5,000 nucleotides of DNA from Planctomycetaceae bacterium (GTDB lineage Bacteria > Planctomycetota > Planctomycetia > Pirellulales > UBA1268), in NCBI GenBank assembly GCA_030616935.1, contig JAUWWJ010000175.1, positions 1-5,000 on the forward strand, read 5' to 3'. Below the pieces are notes generated by a model. That model was not told where the DNA came from and ran no database searches. It saw only the letters and a list, made by a program, of their open reading frames with translations. This document shows, in pieces, positions 1 through 5,000 of the stretch. The position numbers and the translations under genes were made by a program. Every line of letters starts with the position of its first letter. Position 1 is the stretch's first letter.

Positions 1-256
1 ATCTCAGCACACTACTATAAATTGCGCAGACTCCGTTGCGTACTGTGTAACTGTGTATTTGATTCTGGAGCGTCCAGCAAAGGTCGACTACGGGGTCACA
101 GAGATGAGACAAAGCAACTTCTCAATATTCCATCCAACGTGGTTGCCAATCAGCAATCATTTTCGCTGACACCTGTTGGCCGGCCTTGAAAGACTAATAG
201 TAATAGAAAAGAAAGCGGAAGGAAAAAGATATCGCTTATTAAGAAAAGGAGTAAAC
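1..256. other. Upstream region without a confident gene
   Basis: No gene can be assigned here. Two + frames are open from the left edge: one ends at TGA 187-189 (62 codons) and one at TGA 167-169 (55 codons). Either could be the 3' end of a gene that begins outside the window, but neither gives a recognisable protein and both cannot be real. Bases 42-57 are a perfect tandem duplication of the 8-mer ACTGTGTA. Bases 178-185 are the 8-base palindrome GGCCGGCC, which has no loop or T-tract and so is not a terminator. I found no -35/-10 pair with proper spacing, so the operon promoter is either unlike sigma-70 or upstream of the window. Confidence 0.4.
246..251 (+). promoter_or_regulatory. Ribosome binding site deciding the SDR gene start
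   Basis: AAGGAG lies five bases before ATG 257. This is a near-perfect Shine-Dalgarno site. It favours ATG 257 over the in-frame TTG at 176, which would add 27 residues that are rich in Lys/Arg and have no counterpart in the family. Confidence 0.8.
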
Positions 257-1510
257 ATGACAATAGACAGAAAAGAACAAGAAAAAATAATGCAGTCCTA
301 CCTTGCACAGCAAAGACTCCGATTTGAACTGACTGGGAGCGATCTGTATTACTTGAATGGGAAAAATGTTCTGCTGGCAGGAGGCGCGAGCGCTATCGGA
401 CAAGAAATGCTGCGGCATTTGGTGAATTCAAAGGTGAGGCAAATCATTGTCGTGGACATTTCCGAATCTGGCTTACACCAAATTTTGGAGTGGGCAGAGG
501 AAGTCAGATTAGCAGACAGCAGAATTATCTGTGAACTCGGTGATCTTAGGGATAAAAAGTTTTTAAAAAGCATTTTTCAGAAGTTTCGTCCAAACATTGT
601 TTGGAATCTAGCCAGCTTGAAGAGCTTGCTTTTGGGTAATAGATGCATCGTCACTTTCTGCAGATTTAATTTGGGCTCTAATTATACATTGCTAAAAGTA
701 GCTTCGAAAATCCCAAGTGTTGAACGTTTTGTATATATCAGTTCTGACAAGGCTTGTCAGCCGTCCCAGTGCTATGGCTATACAAAGTGGATCAACGAAA
801 TCTTAGTCCGGTACTTCGCCGAGCGAAACAAAAAGGTTAAGTTTGGGAACCTCAGGCCTTGTAATATTCTTGACACCGCTGGATCTTTTTTCGTCAAGAA
901 ATGCTTACTTAGCATCAAACAATCGAAACCTATCAATATTCGGATCATTGACGGCAAAGTACCCAAGCGTCATTTCATTCCCTTGTCCGTTGCGGCCAAG
1001 CTTGTCATCAAAGTAGCATTTTGCTGTGAATGCGGGGAAGTCTTTTCGATGAACCCTGAATGCATTGCCCCAATCGCTGTCGACCAGCTTACTAGACTTA
1101 TTGCAAAACAATCAGGAATCAGCGACGTCGACAAATGGTTCGAAGAAAACATTTTATTTGTTCGAGGCGAAGATGGCGAAAAAATCGTTGAGGATTTGCC
1201 ACGGGGAGAAGTCGTAGACGGTACGCCTCTAGTTAAGTTGGAGCCGGAGCATGTAAGACCGACCTGGGTGAAAAATCAAATTAAGATGGTTTTGCGTCTG
1301 GCTAACAGCATAGATGCGGGACCCAAAATTATGCAAATATTACAGAGAATTGTGAAATCGAACATCCCAAAGCGATCAATTGTACCAGCACCCTTACGTT
1401 GTGTTTCAGCACTCACATTTCTGACACGCAGGCTTGCGTTAGTTGCTTCTGGTGCTTGGATTAGAGTTTCACGGCAAGCGAGGTTATTTATATGCAGACT
1501 CATCATATAG
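257..1510 (+). CDS. FlaA1/PseB/CapD-like nucleotide-sugar 4,6-dehydratase or epimerase (SDR)
   Basis: This 417-residue protein belongs to the extended short-chain dehydrogenase group that acts on UDP-sugars for surface polysaccharide or glycoprotein glycans (PseB/FlaA1, CapD). Seen: a Rossmann start with AGGASAIG at residues 41-48 (family TGGTGSFG, so the first Thr and the middle Gly are replaced), acidic D67 after the second strand, GDLRD at 95-99, NLASLK at 117-122, SSDKA at 162-166, and Y173-x3-K177. The D164/K165/Y173 spacing equals that of D132/K133/Y141 in Helicobacter FlaA1, so the dehydratase centre looks intact. FGN at 196-198 and RHF at 238-240 fit the sugar-binding half. The last ~50 residues are basic and unlike the family. 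The gene is AT-rich compared with the operon downstream (row 541-600 is 17/60 G+C). It ends 43 bases before the E1/E2 gene. The fold is secure; the exact substrate, and any role in conjugation, are not. Confidence 0.85.
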   Translation: MTIDRKEQEKIMQSYLAQQRLRFELTGSDLYYLNGKNVLLAGGASAIGQEMLRHLVNSKVRQIIVVDISESGLHQILEWAEEVRLADSRIICELGDLRDKKFLKSIFQKFRPNIVWNLASLKSLLLGNRCIVTFCRFNLGSNYTLLKVASKIPSVERFVYISSDKACQPSQCYGYTKWINEILVRYFAERNKKVKFGNLRPCNILDTAGSFFVKKCLLSIKQSKPINIRIIDGKVPKRHFIPLSVAAKLVIKVAFCCECGEVFSMNPECIAPIAVDQLTRLIAKQSGISDVDKWFEENILFVRGEDGEKIVEDLPRGEVVDGTPLVKLEPEHVRPTWVKNQIKMVLRLANSIDAGPKIMQILQRIVKSNIPKRSIVPAPLRCVSALTFLTRRLALVASGAWIRVSRQARLFICRLII

Positions 1511-1543
1511 AAGAGGACGTGTATCACGGAATGCGAAGTGTAT

Positions 1544-1547
1544 AGGA
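1544..1547 (+). promoter_or_regulatory. Ribosome binding site deciding the fusion gene start
   Basis: AGGA sits six bases before ATG 1554, which supports that start over the in-frame TTG at 1443 that would overlap the upstream gene by 68 bases. A second AGGA at 1602-1605 lies five bases before in-frame ATG 1611 and could give a form 19 residues shorter. Sequence alone does not separate 1554 from 1611. Confidence 0.6.
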
Positions 1548-1553
1548 ACTATT

Positions 1554-3467
1554 ATGACGGAGCGTTTCACAACGTGGGTTGAAAATTCAGACCACTACAT
1601 TAGGAATGAAATGAATTTTGTGAAACAGGTTTTTTTTAAGGGCTCGCAAGAAATGTGGGAAATTGAGACGTCCGAACTGAAAGATGGGAAATCCGTTGGA
1701 CAGGTGTCTCTAACAGTGCAACAGGGCCAAACTGCAGAGATTAGACCAAAACAACAAGGGTGCGTCCTCGGCACGGCAATTGCCACACAATCAAAGCCTC
1801 CACAGTTTATTCTTGTGCTGAAAAGTTGTATCGGTGCTCGGTGCAACGGAAAAGCCCTCTCTCTGCCTTTAGTGGTCTTAGATGAGGCGGGCGCACAGCT
1901 AACTATCAAACAATCCGGTCACCGCTTCGCTCTCAAAATCAACTACTCGTACTCGCCCGGACTCTCGAGTGGCAAGCCTGATCCAAACGGCAATTGCCCC
2001 CTTTGCCATAATCCACTTGGCCTTGGGCAACTTTCCCATTGTCACTGTGGATGCTGGTTTCACAGCGAATGTTTGGTTCCCATCGGCACATCTACGGAAT
2101 GTCCGCTCTGCCGGGGCGCTACTTTGGTCAGGTCTGCCGCTAGAGGTGGTGTTCTTTTCCCATCTGACCTGAACTGCCAGCAGTCCCAGATCAACCGTCG
2201 TATTGCCGATCTTACCAAACCGCCCGGCCCAACTATCATCGTTGTGGGATGCGGCTCGATCGGTAGTAAGCTCATAATGCAACTACCTCTTGTTGGGGCT
2301 CGCCGGATTATTCTAATCGACTTTGACCGCATCAATTCGGATAGAAATGCAAGCACTTGCTCGATCTTCGCATCCGACAACTTGCATGGCCATCTCAAAG
2401 TTGAGACTCTTTCCAAAGAGCTTCAGCATCGGTTCCCAAATTGTGAGGTGGTTTGCTTAGCCAAACCACTCGCCCAAGTGGACCCGGCCACACTCATTAG
2501 GTTCAACCCTGCTATTCTCGTTGGGGCCGTTGATAATCGCGACGCCCGTCGGCAAATTGCACAGCTCGCACAACTTGCTCAGCCTGACATGCCTTTTGTT
2601 GACCTTGCTATTTCTGGCTCACCAAACCAGCTCGTTGCACGCGTTCGCTCGACTTGGCAGAGCATCGACGGAATCAACCATCTCCACATGTGGTCGGCGA
2701 TGGACTTACAGCTTCTTGAACAGAATACTTCCTGCAGCCGGTCCCAAGACTCCACCAGTAATGTCGTCAGCGGAATCTTGGCTGCTGCCTTGGGAATTCA
2801 GCAAATTCAAAAAATCCTCGCTGCTAATTTCTCGGACGTTGGCTTCGAGACCCGAATCGACCTTAAAAACCTGTCACTGACTCGCTGTCGACTCGGTGCT
2901 GGGTCATCCCCGACTTCGAACGGCAGCCCCGATGATCTGCAGAAGCTTTTCTGTGCCCGCCGCAGAAGTCGAATTCAGCATGATGCACAAGCCCTTGAGG
3001 CCTTGGCTCATGCCACACCTTGGCTTTCCGTGGCATGCCCGAATCCCAATATGATAATTTTGAAGTTCGCTGATACACCGGGCCTGATGCGCACCGATGC
3101 TGGGAGGCAAGTTTGGTGCCGATGGCGTGCTGTTATCCTGCTAACACCTGGTTTTCCCGTCCTGCCACCGCACGTGCTGCTTTCCCCAGACGGTAGAGCT
3201 GGTGGGCAGCCCTTTCATCCAAACATCATGCCACACTCTCCGTTTCGTGTCTGCTTTGGCCGGCATCTACCACAAATGCTCCTTGATGAACTCGCCCACA
3301 GGCTGCACCGCATAATCACCCTGACTCCAGGATCGGTCATGACAGACGAGCGAGACTCTCTTAATCCTGAAGCCTGCAGGTTCGTTCGCAAACTTGCACG
3401 CTCAGGAAGAATTCCGTTGTCAAAGGAAACGCACCTGGCCTCAGTTACAGTGGGTTCAAGGAGATAG
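1554..3467 (+). CDS. RING/PHD-like finger - E1 (ThiF) - E2 (UBC) fusion protein
   Basis: This 637-residue protein combines ubiquitin-pathway steps that are normally separate. Residues 1 to ~140 form an unrecognised, strand-rich domain. Residues 148-186 form a two-zinc finger: C148-x2-C151, C163, C165 or C167, H170-x2-C173, C183-x2-C186, with a PHD-like WFH. Residues ~225-440 are an E1-like adenylation domain: GCGSIG at 232-237, D256-F-D258, N261-x2-R264 (spacing as in MoeB/ThiF), K282, D327, and C394 as candidate catalytic cysteine. A linker follows. Residues ~490-615 are an E2-like UBC fold: a Pro-rich segment with FPVLPP, H555-P556-N557, catalytic-type C567 ten residues after the Asn, then a helix and LNPEA at 603-607 (eukaryotic E2s: DPLNxxA). 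Expected action is cytosolic ATP-dependent activation and transfer of the small modifier encoded at 4336. The order E1 then E2 is the reverse of CBASS Cap2. Domain calls are firm; the finger's E3 activity is inference. Confidence 0.9.
   Translation: MTERFTTWVENSDHYIRNEMNFVKQVFFKGSQEMWEIETSELKDGKSVGQVSLTVQQGQTAEIRPKQQGCVLGTAIATQSKPPQFILVLKSCIGARCNGKALSLPLVVLDEAGAQLTIKQSGHRFALKINYSYSPGLSSGKPDPNGNCPLCHNPLGLGQLSHCHCGCWFHSECLVPIGTSTECPLCRGATLVRSAARGGVLFPSDLNCQQSQINRRIADLTKPPGPTIIVVGCGSIGSKLIMQLPLVGARRIILIDFDRINSDRNASTCSIFASDNLHGHLKVETLSKELQHRFPNCEVVCLAKPLAQVDPATLIRFNPAILVGAVDNRDARRQIAQLAQLAQPDMPFVDLAISGSPNQLVARVRSTWQSIDGINHLHMWSAMDLQLLEQNTSCSRSQDSTSNVVSGILAAALGIQQIQKILAANFSDVGFETRIDLKNLSLTRCRLGAGSSPTSNGSPDDLQKLFCARRRSRIQHDAQALEALAHATPWLSVACPNPNMIILKFADTPGLMRTDAGRQVWCRWRAVILLTPGFPVLPPHVLLSPDGRAGGQPFHPNIMPHSPFRVCFGRHLPQMLLDELAHRLHRIITLTPGSVMTDERDSLNPEACRFVRKLARSGRIPLSKETHLASVTVGSRR
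1995..2114 (+). other. Zinc-finger domain segment inside the fusion (RING/PHD-like treble clef)
   Basis: These bases encode fusion residues 148-187. The ligand pattern C-x2-C-x11-C-x3-C-x2-H-x2-C-x9-C-x2-C fits the RING consensus. An extra Cys (C165) between the third and fourth positions would also fit a PHD or RINGv-type (C4HC3) arrangement. CPLC occurs as both first and last pair. A Gly-Cys-Trp-Phe-His core resembles prokaryotic RING-type treble clefs. In eukaryotes this fold binds E2s and promotes transfer. Here it lies before the E1 domain in the same chain, so it could instead dock the modifier or the target. Confidence 0.75.
3458..3463 (+). promoter_or_regulatory. Ribosome binding site of the chaperone-like gene, inside the fusion gene's 3' end
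   Basis: AAGGAG lies seven bases before ATG 3471 and overlaps the last codons of the fusion gene, whose stop is TAG 3465-3467. The ten-base block AAGGAGATAG is repeated exactly at 4324-4333 before the ubiquitin-like gene. This suggests strong translation of both small partners and translational coupling at this junction. Confidence 0.8.
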
Positions 3468-3470
3468 CTA

Positions 3471-4301
3471 ATGAGAGCACGTGGTGACATCTTGCTGGAA
3501 GATTTCTGCAGTACACTACAATCAGAGCTGCCTGTTGTTCAGTGGAACAGCAACAGCCACACAATCGGGGTCCTCTCCGGCCACTACGACCGTTGTTACA
3601 GAGTCCGGCTCTGTGCAAACGAGCGCCTGGTGAGTCTCTTTATGAACGGGCTCATTCCCAAGCACTTCCCGGTCCTGTCCGAGATAAATGAGTTGGTTTC
3701 CGCGCCTCTGCGGGTCGCGCAACGCCGACCACGCGGACCTTATGAACTTCGGGCCACTTGGCCCGTGGAGCTCTCTACAAAGCACCAGGCCCAGGCGCTG
3801 GCATCAGACTTGAACCATGTCATCAGTGGCCCTCTGGACAAGCCTCATCGGCTCCCCCTCAATGAGCAACTGGTTCGCAAACTCTCTGCTTTCATCACCT
3901 CAACTGACAATTTTCAGAGAATCCCGGCCAGTGACGACATCTTTGAATTCATTGTTGGTAAAGGAAAGAACTCTTTGCAGGTCCGAGTTACCCGGACTTT
4001 TCCCGAGATGGTCACACTCTGCAGCTTCGTTACTAATCACTTTGCTTCCGACCAGCTCTCCCGCCGTGTCTCCGCCATGGTGGTCTTTTTGCTCAACGCA
4101 CGGTTGAACTGGGGTAGACTGGTTCTTGTAGATGATTCAGTCATCAACGTTGAAGTAGCAGTGCCTGTCTCAGCCCTTTCGCCCCGAGTCTGGCGAGCCG
4201 CCCGAAAGACCCTCTCTGAGGGACTCTCCTATCGCCGCCTGCTCCGGGTTGTGCAACAGCGAGTGGTTGCTGAAGAAATTCAGCGTGTATGGATAAATTA
4301 A
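3471..4301 (+). CDS. Tandem YbjN/type III chaperone-like domain protein
   Basis: This 276-residue protein has no enzymatic motif. It looks like two copies of an alpha-beta fold. The second copy (residues ~131-262) is clearer: an N-terminal helix, paired strands near 157-175, a helix ending in FLLNARLNWGR at 206-216, a strand pair with VEVAVPVSALSP at 227-238, and a closing helix. This order is typical of YbjN/Tir-chaperone-like domains. The first copy (residues ~7-118) shows the same order more weakly, and INELVSAPLR at 72-81 aligns with the second helix end. Family members act as small protein-binding adaptors or chaperones. Its place between the E1/E2 fusion and the modifier, with a three-base gap upstream and a shared Shine-Dalgarno block, suggests it binds one of them or a substrate. 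The assignment rests on pattern, not on a search; no signal peptide or membrane segment is seen. Confidence 0.6.
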   Translation: MRARGDILLEDFCSTLQSELPVVQWNSNSHTIGVLSGHYDRCYRVRLCANERLVSLFMNGLIPKHFPVLSEINELVSAPLRVAQRRPRGPYELRATWPVELSTKHQAQALASDLNHVISGPLDKPHRLPLNEQLVRKLSAFITSTDNFQRIPASDDIFEFIVGKGKNSLQVRVTRTFPEMVTLCSFVTNHFASDQLSRRVSAMVVFLLNARLNWGRLVLVDDSVINVEVAVPVSALSPRVWRAARKTLSEGLSYRRLLRVVQQRVVAEEIQRVWIN

Positions 4302-4323
4302 AATTCAGTTATTTAAAAAGTGA

Positions 4324-4330
4324 AAGGAGA
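4324..4330 (+). promoter_or_regulatory. Ribosome binding site of the ubiquitin-like gene
   Basis: AAGGAGA lies five bases before ATG 4336 in an otherwise A/T-rich 34-base gap. It is part of the same ten-base block found before the gene at 3471. It supports ATG 4336, and a high translation rate would suit a modifier needed in excess over its enzymes. Confidence 0.8.
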
Positions 4331-4335
4331 TAGTT

Positions 4336-4620
4336 ATGTTGGCAGAAAGCACAATCGAAGTTTGTGTTCGCGATCACACAGACCTCAGATCAGGACTCGT
4401 GCGCCTGGGTACCGATGAGACGATCGGGCAGGTCCGCCCCCGGCTCATGGAGCGGCTGGCAATGCCGCTTGAAGACGACGCTGGCGAGCCCATCAGTTAC
4501 GCCTTGTATAACGAATCGCATGAGAACAAACCATATTTGGAGGATCCCCAAAGAGTGTGGCAAGTACTGGATGAGGGCCAAACAGTCAGAGTTGTTCCAG
4601 AGATCATTGCGGGGGTATGA
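4336..4620 (+). CDS. Ubiquitin-like modifier (beta-grasp) ending in Gly-Val
   Basis: This 94-residue protein has the layout of a ubiquitin/YukD-like beta-grasp fold: strand IEVCVRDH at 7-14, strand LVRLGTDE at 21-28, main helix TIGQVRPRLMERLAMP at 29-44, strand ISYALYN at 53-59, a short turn with YLEDP at 67-71, then a second helix and final strand QTVRVVPEI at 82-90. The tail is IIAGV, so one glycine (G93) precedes a terminal valine. There is no classical Gly-Gly. Modifiers of this class are adenylated at the C-terminus by an E1 and passed to an E2; both activities are encoded at 1554. Whether V94 is trimmed to expose G93 or the uncut tail is used cannot be told. The gene starts 34 bases after its upstream neighbour and stops two bases before the next start. 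Function follows from fold plus context; sequence identity to ubiquitin is low. Confidence 0.8.
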   Translation: MLAESTIEVCVRDHTDLRSGLVRLGTDETIGQVRPRLMERLAMPLEDDAGEPISYALYNESHENKPYLEDPQRVWQVLDEGQTVRVVPEIIAGV

Positions 4621-4622
4621 AG

Positions 4623-5000
4623 ATGAAAACGAAGAATAACCTGTTCTCTGCTGTGGCGAGCCGTACCGATAAAGACCAGCTTATCAAAATTGATGTGCCT
4701 GTCCGTGTATTCTCTGCCCAAGCCGAGCAGTTGCGCTGGGATGTCCTGCTTCAGGGCAAGATTACCTTTCAGCAATGGCAGTCCCTGAATGCGTTTGTTC
4801 GACCTGAAAGTGGCGGGGCAGAGAAATCACCACGAATTATCGTTACTCTGACTCACAGCTCGATTGATCCAATTAGTAAAAGTTATCCCATCTCTGCTCT
4901 CCAGGGATTTTTGCTCTTCGTGCAGTCGAGGAGCACAGACGCCGTTGAGTCCAAAGTACAGGAGATGACATCGGTACAATTTAAGTGGAAGCAAAACACC
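4623..5000 (+). CDS. Fifth operon gene, 5' part only, unknown function
   Basis: An open frame begins at ATG 4623, two bases after the ubiquitin-like gene's stop, and runs without a stop for 126 codons to the right edge. GGGGG at 4611-4615, seven bases upstream, can serve as a ribosome binding site inside the preceding gene, so the two are probably coupled. The visible part is soluble and mixed alpha/beta, with strand-like LIKIDVPVRVF at 20-30, a Trp-rich helix around 38-52, strand RIIVTLTH at 69-76 and hydrophobic FLLFV near 93-97. I recognise no family. There is no JAMM metal motif (His-x-His-x10-Asp) in this portion, but such a motif could lie beyond the edge. By position it is a candidate for a deconjugating peptidase, target adaptor or effector; that is a guess from context only. 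Confidence 0.75.
   Translation, partial: MKTKNNLFSAVASRTDKDQLIKIDVPVRVFSAQAEQLRWDVLLQGKITFQQWQSLNAFVRPESGGAEKSPRIIVTLTHSSIDPISKSYPISALQGFLLFVQSRSTDAVESKVQEMTSVQFKWKQNT

Noticed and set aside
42..57. Tandem ACTGTGTA repeat as an iteron or operator array
   Set aside because: There are only two copies and no further copies nearby, so it may be chance or slippage.
104..169. Possible 21-residue leader peptide from ATG 104
   Set aside because: No good ribosome binding site, and the same frame is open back to the left edge, so it may equally be chance or a gene tail.
178..185. GGCCGGCC palindrome as terminator or operator
   Set aside because: It has no loop and no T-tract, and a single 8-base palindrome is weak evidence for a regulator site.
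176..256. N-terminal extension of the SDR gene from TTG 176
   Set aside because: ATG 257 has AAGGAG at ideal spacing; the 27 extra residues are Lys/Arg-rich and outside the family fold.
1443..1553. N-terminal extension of the fusion gene from TTG 1443
   Set aside because: It would overlap the SDR gene by 68 bases and lacks a ribosome binding site, while ATG 1554 has AGGA six bases upstream.
1969..4639. Alternative + frames at 1969-2172, 2521-2880, 3817-4107 and 4364-4639
   Set aside because: They are inside the zinc-finger, E1, chaperone-like and ubiquitin-like genes, whose own frames carry clear motifs.
349..4775. Open frames on the - strand (for example 1899-2282, 2060-2416, 3215-3490, 4497-4775)
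   Set aside because: All lie opposite well-supported genes, have no recognisable domains, and show the skewed composition of antisense shadows.
4623..5000. JAMM-type deconjugating peptidase in the last gene
   Set aside because: The visible part has no His-x-His-x10-Asp motif; the only suggestive text is a Thr-His-Ser-Ser stretch, which is not enough.
1..5000. tRNA, rRNA, CRISPR array, insertion sequence or attachment site
   Set aside because: No cloverleaf-like segment, spaced repeats, transposase motifs or paired terminal repeats were seen on either strand.

Overview
The window is bacterial and carries four complete genes plus one cut by the right edge, all on the + strand. The main interest is a compact ubiquitin-like conjugation operon built around one protein with three fused parts: a RING/PHD-like zinc finger, an E1-like (ThiF-type) adenylating domain and an E2-like (UBC-fold) domain. 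Starts are preceded by AGGA/AAGGAG Shine-Dalgarno sites and spacing is tight, as in a bacterial operon. Nothing identifies the species. Ubiquitin-like operons are scattered across many phyla, so I do not guess a lineage.

Layout. Bases 1-256 hold no confident gene; two + frames are open from the left edge and may include the tail of an upstream gene. Bases 257-1510 encode a FlaA1/PseB/CapD-like NAD(P)-dependent sugar-nucleotide dehydratase/epimerase (SDR fold) in AT-rich DNA. After 43 bases comes the RING-E1-E2 fusion (1554-3467). Three bases later is a 276-residue protein that looks like two tandem YbjN/type III-secretion-chaperone-like domains (3471-4301). After 34 bases is a 94-residue ubiquitin-like beta-grasp protein ending in Gly-Val (4336-4620). 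Two bases later a further gene (4623 to beyond 5000) starts; its first 126 codons show no family I recognise.

How they may work together (inference). The small protein would be the modifier. The E1 domain would adenylate its C-terminus, the E2 domain would carry it on the HPN-associated cysteine, and the zinc finger could act as a built-in E3-like or docking module. The two-domain chaperone-like protein could escort the modifier, the enzyme or the substrate. No JAMM/JAB or other deconjugating peptidase is visible, so if one exists it lies downstream. The sugar-nucleotide enzyme differs in base composition and may be a neighbour rather than a part. Such systems are related in logic to CBASS Cap2, BilABCD and Bub-type operons, but the RING-E1-E2 order in a single chain is distinctive.
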